A stretch of DNA of 64,000 bases from Coprobacter secundus. GTDB lineage: Bacteria > Bacteroidota > Bacteroidia > Bacteroidales > Coprobacteraceae. The notes under the pieces are model-generated. The model had not been told where the DNA came from and searched no databases. It saw only the letters and a program-made list of their open reading frames with translations. The stretch is from contig JTDA01000007.1 of assembly GCA_000803105.1 (NCBI GenBank), positions 1 through 64,000 of the forward strand, written 5' to 3'. Of the stretch, positions 44,533-53,588 are shown piece by piece (the first letter of the stretch is position 1; the number at the start of each line of letters is the position of its first letter). A program made the translations under genes and the position numbers.

Positions 44533-45023
44533 AAAAAAAAGATTTTGATTTCAACCAAGTTGGCAAAAAAATGCCATATAAAGTAAACGACAATTTTTTT
44601 GAGGACGTAACTTCCAAGATTCTCGAACAATTGGAAAAAGAAGAAAAAAACAAGTTACGTTATGTACGTCCACACCGTCGCCATATATTGTATTGGAGTA
44701 GCTCTGTCGCTGCACTTATTGCATTGGTCTTTTTATGGCAGGTTATTTATCACGCTGACAAGCCAAACTCTTTTATATCGGAAAATCGAACAGAAAAAAA
44801 TGTTTCCCAATCACAAAACATACTTCCGATATTGACCGATACTCAAGCTACCGCATATCGACCGAGTAATGCTTATATCGAAGACATATCGGTAGCATAT
44901 AATCCTGAACCGGTTTCAGAGATCACACAAGCAGCAGATAGCCTTATACAAAACATTTCGGACGAAGAATTACTACTACTGGCCGAGATGATTGGAGTGA
45001 ATACATATGAATATAAAAACTAA
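44529..45023 (+). CDS. Single-pass membrane protein, probable anti-sigma partner
   Basis: 164 aa. Cytoplasmic N-terminus (about 1-52, KMPYKVNDNFFEDVTSKILEQLEKEE), one helix (SSVAALIALVFLWQVIYH, about 56-74), then an extracytoplasmic tail. No zinc-anti-sigma HxxxCxxC motif is present, so its anti-sigma role rests on position (ATGA overlap with the sigma gene) and topology. Confidence 0.75.
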   Translation: MKKKDFDFNQVGKKMPYKVNDNFFEDVTSKILEQLEKEEKNKLRYVRPHRRHILYWSSSVAALIALVFLWQVIYHADKPNSFISENRTEKNVSQSQNILPILTDTQATAYRPSNAYIEDISVAYNPEPVSEITQAADSLIQNISDEELLLLAEMIGVNTYEYKN

Positions 45024-45036
45024 AAAAGCAATAATT

Positions 45037-45525
45037 ATGATAAAGATACTGGTAAATAGTTTTATGGTGATTACTTTGTTTTTGTCATTACCTCTGAATG
45101 CTCAACCACAAAAACCGCTGAAACCTAAAAATGTACAAATGGCTATGATTGACGCCACCCTTTCAGAGATACAAACGGCATTATCCTTGACCGAAGAGCA
45201 AATGGCAATCCTTCGTCCGGCATATATTCTCTATCAAAAGAGAGTAACCCGGTTAAATGCCGACAACAACCGCCAATTCAACCGGGTAAGAGTAGATACT
45301 CTGACCGACGAACAAGCCGAAAAACTATTGAAGGAGTCTATTACCCGTAGCCGCCAAATTATCGCAGCCAAAGAAAAGTTTAATGCATCAATCAGTACAT
45401 TGCTGACTCCTCGGCAAATCATGCGTATACATCAAATCGATTCTTCTTTCAGACACCGGATAAGAGACATATACGATGCCCGACGTCCCGGACTAAAAGG
45501 CAAAGACAATATCAAACATAAATAA
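45037..45525 (+). CDS. Spy/CpxP-like exported helical protein
   Basis: 162 aa from MIKILVNSFMVITLFLSLPLNAQ (signal peptide). An earlier ATG at 45007 would overlap the previous gene by 17 bp. The mature part is helical with LTEEQMAILRPAYILYQKRVTRLNADNNRQF and TPRQIMRIHQIDSSFR, an LTxxQ-type periplasmic protein. Third gene of the ECF cassette, suggesting that an envelope-stress signal is sensed here. It ends 2 bp before the convergent gene. Confidence 0.75.
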   Translation: MIKILVNSFMVITLFLSLPLNAQPQKPLKPKNVQMAMIDATLSEIQTALSLTEEQMAILRPAYILYQKRVTRLNADNNRQFNRVRVDTLTDEQAEKLLKESITRSRQIIAAKEKFNASISTLLTPRQIMRIHQIDSSFRHRIRDIYDARRPGLKGKDNIKHK

Positions 45526-45527
45526 AA

Positions 45528-47504
45528 CTATTCAGGAATATACCCTTTGTATTTTCCTGTCAGTTCATGCTTCATTAAATACTGTGCCGCTTGTAACATG
45601 GAAAAAGCATAACTTTTCATACTATCCTGTAAAGCCGGTTGCACCGACGGACCAGCTTCCTCGCTGTTCTCAACTTGTAACAGCCATTCTTGCCCATTAT
45701 CGGGCTGGTTTATATAAAAGAAATTTTTGTTTATACAACCGATAGCATCGTCGGAAGTAAAGAAGATGTAAGGACGTTTTTCACGCATCAAATCGATTCC
45801 GAAACTATTATTTGTATAGTCGATATTCAACATTCCGAGTAGGGTAGGAGCAATATCGATTTGGCCGCCTAACTCATCATTGGCTTGTGGTGTGATGAAG
45901 CCCGGACTGTAAAACAAGCAAGGCACATGATTATAAGACAATGGCATATCACTTTTTAGTTCTCCGACTTTTTTGCCATGATCTCCCACAAATACAAAGA
46001 TAGTATTCTTAAACCAAGGTTCGGACGAAGCTTTTTTCATAAATTCACCGATAGCATGGTCCGCAAACTCGACAATACGCATTTCGTCCGTCTGGCTATG
46101 GGATTTGAAATCTTTGGGTATTACATAAGGCGGATGGTTGCTGATACTCAGCAATACACCGAAAAATGGCTTACCCGTTTTAAACTCTTGGTTAAAGATA
46201 TCCAACGCATATTCATATAGAAAATCATCTTGCACGCCAAAACTGTTGACAACTTTTTCTCGTGGATAATTTTCTTGTGCATAGATTTGCTTAAATCCGT
46301 TTGTCCGCAAAAAACCGTTCATATTATCATATTGAGACTCGTGAGTCATAAAAAATAGGGTCTCATAACCGTTATCCTGCAATATGGTAGGCAATCCCGC
46401 ATAAAACGGAATAACGGCTCCTTTCATCGAGTTTCGCTTCATCAGAGCCGGATAGGAATACAATACCGAGTGTATGGCATGATTGGTATGAGTCCCGGCA
46501 GAATAAAATCTGTCGAAGCAGAGCGACTGTCGGGCTAAACTGTCGAGAGTAGGGGTGAGGTTTTCTGTATTCCCGTAGCGGTTTAACAATTTGGCCGACA
46601 TCGATTCCATGAATACCAATACGACATTTCGGTGCTCAGGTGACTTTTCTGCAACAATTTTCCGTGCAATAGGAGATATCTCTGGTATAGAATCTGTTAT
46701 TCCCAACTCTTTACGGACAAGACCGAGTGCTGCATTTTCATCCATCAGCTCCAATCCTTTATTTTCAGACTTAGAAGCCTCCAAAGAGCTCCTCAGAAGA
46801 TTAAAAGATGGGCTTATACCCAATTGGTTAAGGAAAGTATTGTTACAATAATAGGCAGCACTGACACGTATAGGATTATATCCTGTACGCCCCCTGATAC
46901 CGAACATGCAGGCTCCGATAAGCAATGCCGAACAGATGAAGATTAACGATTTTGTCTTTATTCCCGTATTTCTCCGATGTGATATGGAAAAGTCCCTGAC
47001 AGTCAATTTCAAAATACGTTTGGAAAGAAAGCAAAATAAAGCAATCATAAGTATCAGAAAAGCCATAGCCAATAAATATGAAGCCTCTCCGAACATCATT
47101 CCGGCCGTAGTGCCTACATATCCGAACCAGTTGAAGATAGATGCATTTATATGTTTAAAGAAATAATCAAAATAAGGAATATCCGCAGCCGATATAGTGA
47201 AAGCGACACCATAAAAAATACAGAAAAATATATTTATACCCCGATATATATTTCTATTATAACAGTTAAAAACTGCTGATAAAGAACATATTACCAAAGG
47301 CAACAGCAGTATATAGCACGCTACCACATTATCCATCCATACACCTCGCAAGAATGCTTCTGCTATAATACCGAATTTCCGGCTGGTTTCATCAATATAT
47401 CCGAACCCTTGTATGAGGAGAACTAAACGGAACAATGAGAAAAAAAATAGTCCGAGTATATGTATCGAAATAAGGTAACGCAATGATTGCAAATATGACT
47501 TCAT
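45528..47504 (-). CDS. LTA-synthase-like membrane phosphotransferase (sulfatase fold)
   Basis: 658 aa. Five membrane helices in residues 1-205, then an alkaline-phosphatase-superfamily domain with VVLVFMESMSAKLLNRYG (metal Glu300), the Thr nucleophile in SAGTHTNHAIHSVL (338 or 340) and metal ligands in FVFVGDHGKKVGE. The group transfers phosphoglycerol or phosphoethanolamine to lipids or glycans. Gram-negative Bacteroidales have no LTA, so the acceptor is probably lipid A, a capsule or a membrane glycolipid (inference). Confidence 0.85.
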   Translation of the reverse strand: MKSYLQSLRYLISIHILGLFFFSLFRLVLLIQGFGYIDETSRKFGIIAEAFLRGVWMDNVVACYILLLPLVICSLSAVFNCYNRNIYRGINIFFCIFYGVAFTISAADIPYFDYFFKHINASIFNWFGYVGTTAGMMFGEASYLLAMAFLILMIALFCFLSKRILKLTVRDFSISHRRNTGIKTKSLIFICSALLIGACMFGIRGRTGYNPIRVSAAYYCNNTFLNQLGISPSFNLLRSSLEASKSENKGLELMDENAALGLVRKELGITDSIPEISPIARKIVAEKSPEHRNVVLVFMESMSAKLLNRYGNTENLTPTLDSLARQSLCFDRFYSAGTHTNHAIHSVLYSYPALMKRNSMKGAVIPFYAGLPTILQDNGYETLFFMTHESQYDNMNGFLRTNGFKQIYAQENYPREKVVNSFGVQDDFLYEYALDIFNQEFKTGKPFFGVLLSISNHPPYVIPKDFKSHSQTDEMRIVEFADHAIGEFMKKASSEPWFKNTIFVFVGDHGKKVGELKSDMPLSYNHVPCLFYSPGFITPQANDELGGQIDIAPTLLGMLNIDYTNNSFGIDLMREKRPYIFFTSDDAIGCINKNFFYINQPDNGQEWLLQVENSEEAGPSVQPALQDSMKSYAFSMLQAAQYLMKHELTGKYKGYIPE

Positions 47505-47559
47505 TCCTGTATATTTTTTGATAAGAAATTATTTTTTGAGAATTTCAAATGTATATGAT

Positions 47560-47744
47560 TCAAAAAGTTTTTTTTATTTTACTCGAAACCGGCTTTGAAA
47601 ATTTCTTTCAAGGCTGTTTTTCTGTTTACATAAAGATGATAGTGGGTTATTTGACAGTTGCAGACGGAAAACAAGCCCAAAGAAAACACATAGATAACCG
47701 ACTATATTACTTTATTGGAAAATTTGAACAAGCTTTGGCTCTTT
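47560..47744 (+). repeat. Dispersed quasi-palindromic element, copy E
   Basis: Left part TTTTACTCGAAACCGGCTTTG, core ATTTCTTTCAAGGCTGTTTT, right end GGAAAATTTGAACAAGCTTT then GGCTCTTTA. It lies 30 bp beyond the thioesterase stop codon. The left end is degraded. Confidence 0.75.
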
Positions 47745-47773
47745 ATCTGATTTGTAATACCGTATGTATAGGG

Positions 47774-48262
47774 TTACAATGGATTTTCCTCTCGCTCTTC
47801 CACCGGACAATCGCAAAAATGAAATTCAGTACGAGCTTTTTCTTTAGGAAAAAGGAAATAAGTACATACAGCCCTGGTACACAACTCATTCTGCATATTG
47901 TAAATACAAGCGGCAATTTGTACCAGATTTCGTTTCTGTTCCTGTACAGACGCTCTCAAAACAATACGGTCGTCGGTAGTATATATCGGCTTTAGGTAAC
48001 GTATTTCCATTTTTGAAGTAACACCGCTGGTCTGGAACTTACGAAACACCACCCACCCACATATTTCATCGGCTAAAGCTGCTTGTATACCTCCATGCAA
48101 AGTATTTATCCAACCCTGATATTCCGGTCGTGGCTGCCATACACTCACGATATCATCTCCATCTTCATAAAATTCCATTTTTAACCCCAAATGATTGTCC
48201 GGAGCACAACCATAGCAATGATAACCATCCATTCCTTGCCACGGGTTTATTATTTTTTTCAT
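47774..48262 (-). CDS. Hotdog-fold PaaI-like thioesterase
   Basis: 162 aa. The hotdog core is NTLHGGIQAALADEICGWVVF (catalytic-type Asp/Glu in the helix) and EIRYLKPIYTTDDRIVLRASV. An N-terminal CYGCAPDNHLGLKMEF motif is typical of one PaaI subgroup. It hydrolyses acyl-CoA; the substrate is unknown. It follows purA on the same strand, separated by a probable terminator. Confidence 0.85.
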   Translation of the reverse strand: MKKIINPWQGMDGYHCYGCAPDNHLGLKMEFYEDGDDIVSVWQPRPEYQGWINTLHGGIQAALADEICGWVVFRKFQTSGVTSKMEIRYLKPIYTTDDRIVLRASVQEQKRNLVQIAACIYNMQNELCTRAVCTYFLFPKEKARTEFHFCDCPVEEREENPL

Positions 48263-48300
48263 CTCGAATAGTGTTTTTGAATATTTACCGGAAAAAATAC

Positions 48301-48355
48301 GCCCCAGCTTCCGACATTAGAAGCACGGGGCGCTCGCATTTTGTAAGCTGCGAGA
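48301..48355 (-). terminator. Tandem hairpins after purA
   Basis: GCCCC/GGGGC with inner GCTTC/GAAGC, and next to it CTCGCA/TGCGAG, lie between the purA stop and the thioesterase start. On the minus strand the first hairpin is followed by GTATTTTTTCC. Probable terminator of fur-purA. Confidence 0.55.
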
Positions 48356-48360
48356 ATATT

Positions 48361-49638
48361 TTAGTTTTCCTCTTCGGTATAGCGCACGATTGTCTGCTCA
48401 CGATCAGGCCCTACCGAAACGATTTTGATAGGAACTTCAAGTTCGTTTTCAAGGAAAGAGAGATATGCATTAAATTCTTCCGGGAATTCATCTTCACTTT
48501 GCATTTTGGTCATATCACACTGCCATCCGGGAAGCTCGACATATACCGGTTCTATATCATCACCGATTTCAAAGGGGAACTGCTCGGTCTCCTTCCCGTT
48601 TATTTTGTAAGCGACACATGCTTTTATCGTTTCAAATGTATCGAGCACATCGCTTTTCATCATTATCAGATGGGTGACACCGTCTACCATAATGGCATAC
48701 TTCAAAGCGACAAGGTCTATCCAACCGCAACGGCGCGAACGTCCGGTAACGGCACCGAATTCATGGCCGATAGCCCGTATTTTTTCCCCGGTTTCATCAA
48801 AAAGTTCAGTAGGAAAAGGCCCGCTGCCCACACGGGTACAATAAGCCTTGAATATACCGTATACATTTCCGATTTTATTGGGTGCTACACCCAAACCCGT
48901 ACAAGCCCCAGCACATATCGTATTGGACGAAGTTACGAACGGATATGAACCGAAATCGATATCGAGTAGTGTGCCTTGAGCACCTTCCGCTAAAACTGAC
49001 TTGCCCGATTTCAAATAATCATTGATAACATGCTCGCTATCTATCAAATTGAATTTTTTCAAATATTCGACAGCCTCAAACCATTGCGTCTCAAGCTCGG
49101 TAATATCATAATCATAACTCAATGATTTTAATATAGCCTCATGTCTTGCCTTAGCTTTAGCGTATTTCTCGTCAAAATTATGCAATAAATCGCCTACGCG
49201 CAATCCGTTACGGCTTATTTTATCGGTATACGTCGGACCGATACCCTTTCCGGTTGTCCCGATTTTTGCATCACCCTTAGCCGCCTCATAAGCTGCATCG
49301 AGAATGCGATGTGTCGGGAGAATAAGATGCGCTTTTTTAGAAATGTAGAGTTGTTTAGTCAGGTCGTGCCCACTTTCGGCAAGACTTTCGGCCTCGATTT
49401 TGAACAACAACGGGTCGAGAACCACACCATTGCCTATAATGTTTATCTTTCCCCCTTGAAAAATACCCGAAGGAATAGAACGGAGTACATATTTCTGTCC
49501 GTCGAATTCTAATGTATGGCCGGCATTGGGACCTCCCTGAAAACGGGTGATAACATCATAATTGGGAGTAAGTACATCTACAACCTTGCCTTTACCTTCG
49601 TCTCCCCATTGTAATCCTAACAAAACATCTACTTTCAT
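48361..49638 (-). CDS. purA: Adenylosuccinate synthetase
   Basis: 425 aa, normal length. Converts IMP, aspartate and GTP to adenylosuccinate in AMP synthesis. The P-loop-like GLQWGDEGKGKVVDVL, the IMP-site GGPNAGHT and GTTGKGIGPTYTDKISR are conserved, as is FGAVTGRSRRCGWID. It lies 47 bp downstream of a Fur-family regulator in the same direction, and the pair may be one transcript. Confidence 0.97.
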   Translation of the reverse strand: MKVDVLLGLQWGDEGKGKVVDVLTPNYDVITRFQGGPNAGHTLEFDGQKYVLRSIPSGIFQGGKINIIGNGVVLDPLLFKIEAESLAESGHDLTKQLYISKKAHLILPTHRILDAAYEAAKGDAKIGTTGKGIGPTYTDKISRNGLRVGDLLHNFDEKYAKAKARHEAILKSLSYDYDITELETQWFEAVEYLKKFNLIDSEHVINDYLKSGKSVLAEGAQGTLLDIDFGSYPFVTSSNTICAGACTGLGVAPNKIGNVYGIFKAYCTRVGSGPFPTELFDETGEKIRAIGHEFGAVTGRSRRCGWIDLVALKYAIMVDGVTHLIMMKSDVLDTFETIKACVAYKINGKETEQFPFEIGDDIEPVYVELPGWQCDMTKMQSEDEFPEEFNAYLSFLENELEVPIKIVSVGPDREQTIVRYTEEEN

Positions 49639-49685
49639 TGGTATAATATTATAGTAATTATTTTCTTATTCAAAAAAAATCCGTC

Positions 49686-50162
49686 TTATTTACGGACGGT
49701 TTGTTTCTTTTTCTTTTCAGCTTGTGCACATCGGTTACAAACTCCATACACATAAAGCGAGTAATATGATGCTGTAAATTTTCCGAATTTTTTATTCGAC
49801 AATATATCGATAATTTCCTGGTCTTTGACTTCCTGTACCTTTCCACATCGGGTACAAATAAGATGATGGTGATTTACTGTATTATAAGATTTCTCATATT
49901 GAGCCGGATTGTTTCCAAACTGATGTTTCCTCACCAATCCCGCATCTACAAAAAGGTCTATAGAATTGTATACAGTCGCCTTACTCACACGGTATTTGCT
50001 ATTTACCATAAAATCGTACAAGGAATCTACGTCGAAATGTTCATTCGTCGAATATATCTTATCCAGTATCGCATACCGTTCCGGTGTTTTTCGAAGCTTC
50101 TTTGCCTCTAAATACTGGGTCAGCTTCTGTCTAACGACTTCTTTTGTTTTCTCTTCGGGCAT
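49686..50162 (-). CDS. Fur-family transcriptional regulator
   Basis: 158 aa from MPEEKTKEVVRQKL; an earlier ATG at 50222 lies upstream of a TATCTTTG box. Winged helix (about 20-80, RKTPERYAILDKIYSTNEHFDVDSLYDFM) and a dimer domain with HHHLICTRCGK and YGVCNRCAQ, two CxxC zinc motifs. It could sense Fe, Zn or peroxide; the His/Asp set does not decide. Located before purA. Confidence 0.9.
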   Translation of the reverse strand: MPEEKTKEVVRQKLTQYLEAKKLRKTPERYAILDKIYSTNEHFDVDSLYDFMVNSKYRVSKATVYNSIDLFVDAGLVRKHQFGNNPAQYEKSYNTVNHHHLICTRCGKVQEVKDQEIIDILSNKKFGKFTASYYSLYVYGVCNRCAQAEKKKKQTVRK

Positions 50163-50182
50163 AGTTTTTAACTCACAGCAGA

Positions 50183-50190
50183 CAAAGATA
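50183..50190 (-). promoter_or_regulatory. Probable -7 box of fur-purA
   Basis: TATCTTTG on the minus strand, 20 bp before the ATG at 50162. No clear TTG -33 is seen at 19-21 bp. It supports the shorter start of the Fur-family gene. Confidence 0.5.
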
Positions 50191-50347
50191 CATATATTTT
50201 TTTTAATATCCGATAGCGACAAATAAATTAAAAGAGGAGATTACGCACTTCAGAAAGAAAGATAAATGCAAATTTTTTAAGAGCAAGATAAAGCGATTTA
50301 TACATTATCAAGGGCTCTCTAATATCTATGGAAATAGAGATTTACGA

Positions 50348-50517
50348 TAAAAGCCCTTTTAAATTTTGTCCGGGGTCAGCTTTGTGTTTCCTTTTGTGGC
50401 TGCTTTAAGGACAATAGCAAGTATGTGACGAAAAAAACAGAGAGCCTGCCTCAAAAGGAAACGCAAAAAAGGACTGAAAAATCATTTTTATTGAAAATTT
50501 TAAACGACTGGCTCTGA
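50348..50517 (+). repeat. Dispersed element, copy F, running into the alkD end
   Basis: Left end AAAAGCCCTTTTAAATTTTG with GGGGTCAGCTTTG, right end AAAATTTTAAACGACTGGCT then CTGA. The right inverted end covers the last codons and the TAA stop (50500-50502) of the AlkD-like gene. Its centre (GGACAATAGCAAGTATGTGA) is shared with copy G rather than with A-C, so at least two subtypes exist. Confidence 0.8.
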
Positions 50518-51174
50518 GTATAAAAAATAAAATTCGTCTATAATATCCTCGGCAATACTTTTATTTAGAGGAGAATGATTCTTCCAAGATTCGGTTGCTG
50601 TTTTTATGGTCAACGCTGTCGGCCTATCAATTTGCAAGATACGTTTTACACAGTTTATAGCAGCATGAAGAGTAGTTATCGAAAAGCTGCTGGCATTTGT
50701 ATCTATGATATCCATAATACAAATCGGGACTTCTGCTGTAAATACATTTTTGGCCATAGCCAGTCGTGTTATCAACTGAAATCCCGTATAGCGGAGCATT
50801 TCATTATCAGAGCTTATCCATTTGAGAGCTTTATCGAGAGCAAAAGGAACTTTCTCAAACAGATTCATGCAACACATATCGGCAATCTCTCTGTATACGA
50901 TTGTATCGGCCCAGTGCTGCATTATCTCGGGTGTCAACTCCTGTGCAGGATATAATAAAGTGGCCAGAATTTTAGATTCCCGAATATTTTCTTTCCACAA
51001 CAATTCAGCAAGTTCCGCGTTTGGAGAATATTTTTCAGCGATGCGCTTTATCAAAGGAAGGGTAAGACCGAAATTTATCTTATAATCCATACCTTTTTCC
51101 CGCATGCTGGTCGATACGATACCATTCATGGCCATACGGAACTGTCGCTTTATTTCACGTATTTGAGCATCCAT
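50500..51174 (-). CDS. DNA alkylation repair enzyme, AlkD-like HEAT-repeat protein
   Basis: 224 aa. Made of ALK/HEAT helical repeats (LIKRIAEKYSPNAELAELLWKENIRESKILATLLYPAQE, IADMCCMNLFEKVPFALDKALKW). The AlkD group removes bulky or charged alkylated bases without base flipping. The last five residues (SEPVV) and the stop codon lie inside dispersed element F, so the original C-terminus may have been altered. It lies 200 bp downstream of the DPP III gene. Confidence 0.85.
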   Translation of the reverse strand: MDAQIREIKRQFRMAMNGIVSTSMREKGMDYKINFGLTLPLIKRIAEKYSPNAELAELLWKENIRESKILATLLYPAQELTPEIMQHWADTIVYREIADMCCMNLFEKVPFALDKALKWISSDNEMLRYTGFQLITRLAMAKNVFTAEVPICIMDIIDTNASSFSITTLHAAINCVKRILQIDRPTALTIKTATESWKNHSPLNKSIAEDIIDEFYFLYSEPVV

Positions 51175-51200
51175 ATTTTATCAGTTGATAAGTAAAATAA

Positions 51201-51244
51201 CCAACGATTAACAAAGAATACGACAATTCATTACTAATCGTTGG
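51201..51244. repeat. Perfect 10-bp inverted repeat before the AlkD gene
   Basis: CCAACGATTA (51201-51210) and TAATCGTTGG (51235-51244) are separated by 24 bp. They directly abut the left end of element G and lie 27-70 bp upstream of the alkD start. It could be an operator, a weak terminator for the upstream gene or a remnant of an insertion. Confidence 0.55.
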
Positions 51245-51370
51245 TTAAGAGACTGTTTCTATTTTATTCGAGCCTGCTTTGTGAATTTTCTTTATGAGAA
51301 AATTCTGACTGTTTTTTTAGAGTTCTACGAACAATAGCAAGCTAAAAACCTTACCCAAAATATATCCGGT
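51245..51370 (+). repeat. Dispersed element, copy G (right end missing)
   Basis: Left end TTAAGAGACTGTTTCTATTT, then TTCGAGCCTGCTTTG. The centre ACGAACAATAGCAAGCTA is like copy F. The right inverted end is absent or degraded. It ends next to the DPP III stop codon (51374). Confidence 0.65.
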
Positions 51371-51373
51371 TTA

Positions 51374-53413
51374 TTAATAATTGTATGTCGGTAAATTAGA
51401 ATAATCTTTCGAATAACGTAACATTTGGTCTATGTAACTCTCGTTATAAGAAATAGTCACATCCGTAATATTTCCTTTCTTATCAGTTACAGCTGTATAA
51501 ACAGGATTTACAAAGCCCTTATAAGGAGCAATATTCAACTTTTCATAACGGTTGAGTACCTCTTTGTGCAATTCTGGATCTACTTTGACACCATAAGTTT
51601 CTACCAAGTCCCGTCCGGCTTCGTAATCTCCGGTAGACTTTATCCGTTGTATTTCAGCCAATAACTCTCCCAACAAAGAACGCATTTTTGCATAATCATT
51701 AATGACGACAAACGTTTTGCCATCCTTTTTCTTCATTTCTACAACATTGTCCTTTTGCCCTTTTTCAAAAACATAACGGGCAATAAGTTGTCTGTTTCTC
51801 ATATGGGCTTCTTCAATATTCTTGCCTGGTTCTATACGTGTAAGCTGGGTCATGAGCCCGTTCATCATATATTTATAATATTCCGATTTATAAGCCTCAG
51901 CATTGGGCAATAACTTTAATTCTACAATTTTCGGATCTGCCATATAATATAAAGCAAACAAGTCGGCACGGGCTTCTTCAAGAGTAGAACTGTGGGCTTT
52001 CAGCGCATCGGGATCTGTGCCCGGAAGCAATTTTCCCGAAGCATGCCCCAGACATTCATGTAAGTCTGTATGTAAATTATCAGCCTGAAATCCGTATTTT
52101 TCCATCAATTCTCTTTCTTTATCACTCCATACAAACTCTTCAGCAAATCCGTTGCCTTGAGCCGCTTTATCATAAGCTTCAGTGATATTTTCTATCGTTA
52201 CCGATTTAGAACCATGCTCGTGACGTATCCAATTGGAATTGGGCAAATTGATACCGATAGCCGTAGAAGGATAAGTATCTCCCCCAAGAATAGCAGCTGT
52301 AATGACTTTTGCCGACACACCTTTTACTTTCTCTTTTTTAAAGCGGTTGTCCACAGGCGAATTATCCTCAAACCATTGAGCATTGGCGCTAATGATGTGA
52401 GTTCTTTCGGAGGCTTCTTTATTTTTGAAATTAACCAGAGCTTCCCAACTGGCCTTCATCCCCAAAGGATCACCATACGTTTCGGTAAATCCGTTGACAA
52501 AATCAATATCAGAGTCCAAGTCATTTACCCATAAAATAGCATATTCGTCAAACTCTTTCAGATTTCCGGTCTTATTATAAGAGATAAGCTTCTCTATGAC
52601 AGCTTTTTGCTGAGCATTTTCCGCTACAGATGCAGCCTTTTCAAGCCAATACACAATTTTTTCAAGAGCTTTTGAGTAGAGGCCTCCTACTTTATATACA
52701 CGCTCCTCGATTTTCCCATTTCTCTTTACCAACCGGCTATTCAGCCCATACGAAACAGGCCTCAAATCGTTCGGATTTTTCATCTTATTGTAAAAAGCCT
52801 CGGCTTCAGCTTGTGTTACACCATCATAGTAATTCCCGGCAGAAGTCAGTACAAGGTCTTCTCCTTCCGCCTGATTTACCCGCTTAGCATCTATGGTAGG
52901 ATCAAAAATAACTGGAGATATGTTTGCAAGTAATTGGTTTACCGTCTCACCTTTTTGAAGAGGCAAATATCGGGTATCGACAGACTTTACAGCTTTTTCA
53001 AAAAATTCCTGTCCGAATCCGGGAACAAATTTATCGGTAGAGTAGTGGTGGTGTATACCGTTGGCAAACCATACTTGTTTCAGATAGGTTTCCAAAGCCT
53101 TGAAATCATCGGAATTTCTATCACCTTTATACTGAGTATAAACTGCTTCGAGAGTTCTCCGGATAGCCAAATTCCATTTACAGTTCTGGTCATAAATAAT
53201 ATCGCGTCCCTCTATTGCCGCTTGAGACAGATAATATAATAATTTCTTTTGTTGCAATGTCAATTTTTCGAACCCCGGAACTTTATATCGCAATACTTCC
53301 AGGTCTGCAAAACGGTCGACCCTGTAAAACGGATCGACACTCTCGACCGAAGCGATGCCGGTCGATACGGAGAAAGCAGTTGCTGCAATCATCATAGAAA
53401 TAGTTTTTTTCAT
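51374..53413 (-). CDS. Dipeptidyl peptidase III (M49)
   Basis: 679 aa. Signal peptide-like N-terminus (1-22), so it may be exported. Zinc motif HECLGH at residues 452-457 and EEARAD at 479-484 supply His, His and Glu ligands. It removes dipeptides from the N-terminus of oligopeptides. The length and HECLGH variant match Bacteroidales DPP III. A good promoter precedes it. Confidence 0.94.
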   Translation of the reverse strand: MKKTISMMIAATAFSVSTGIASVESVDPFYRVDRFADLEVLRYKVPGFEKLTLQQKKLLYYLSQAAIEGRDIIYDQNCKWNLAIRRTLEAVYTQYKGDRNSDDFKALETYLKQVWFANGIHHHYSTDKFVPGFGQEFFEKAVKSVDTRYLPLQKGETVNQLLANISPVIFDPTIDAKRVNQAEGEDLVLTSAGNYYDGVTQAEAEAFYNKMKNPNDLRPVSYGLNSRLVKRNGKIEERVYKVGGLYSKALEKIVYWLEKAASVAENAQQKAVIEKLISYNKTGNLKEFDEYAILWVNDLDSDIDFVNGFTETYGDPLGMKASWEALVNFKNKEASERTHIISANAQWFEDNSPVDNRFKKEKVKGVSAKVITAAILGGDTYPSTAIGINLPNSNWIRHEHGSKSVTIENITEAYDKAAQGNGFAEEFVWSDKERELMEKYGFQADNLHTDLHECLGHASGKLLPGTDPDALKAHSSTLEEARADLFALYYMADPKIVELKLLPNAEAYKSEYYKYMMNGLMTQLTRIEPGKNIEEAHMRNRQLIARYVFEKGQKDNVVEMKKKDGKTFVVINDYAKMRSLLGELLAEIQRIKSTGDYEAGRDLVETYGVKVDPELHKEVLNRYEKLNIAPYKGFVNPVYTAVTDKKGNITDVTISYNESYIDQMLRYSKDYSNLPTYNY

Positions 53414-53471
53414 AATTTATAAATAACTTCTTGTTTTTCGGATTTCTATCCTTTCTCATATTTCACAATGG

Positions 53472-53502
53472 CAAAGTTAATGAAATATATTTTTCTCCCC
53501 AA
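53472..53502 (-). promoter_or_regulatory. Promoter of the DPP III gene
   Basis: On the minus strand TTG (53500-53502) and TAACTTTG (53472-53479) are 20 bp apart, a match to the Bacteroidetes consensus, about 58 bp before the ATG. Confidence 0.7.
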
Positions 53503-53523
53503 TTCGCAAACTAATAATGAAAA

Positions 53524-53565
53524 ATAAACCCCGTAAAAGTTTTATAAGGCTTTTACAGGGTTTAT
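53524..53565 (-). terminator. Intrinsic terminator of the SusD-like fusion gene
   Basis: ATAAACCCCGTAAAAG pairs with CTTTTACAGGGTTTAT (one mismatch) across a 10-nt loop. On the minus strand it is followed by TTTTCATT. It lies 24 bp after the stop codon at 53589. Confidence 0.85.
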
Positions 53566-53588
53566 CGCATTTTTTATTTCGGCTACCG

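Noticed and set aside
45528..47504. True lipoteichoic acid synthase
   Set aside because: The fold and helices match, but Bacteroidales are Gram-negative and lack LTA, so only the general phosphotransferase class is called.
47560..47995. 148-codon plus-strand ORF from 47549
   Set aside because: Its first part is dispersed element E and its second part is antisense to the thioesterase gene. No coding pattern.
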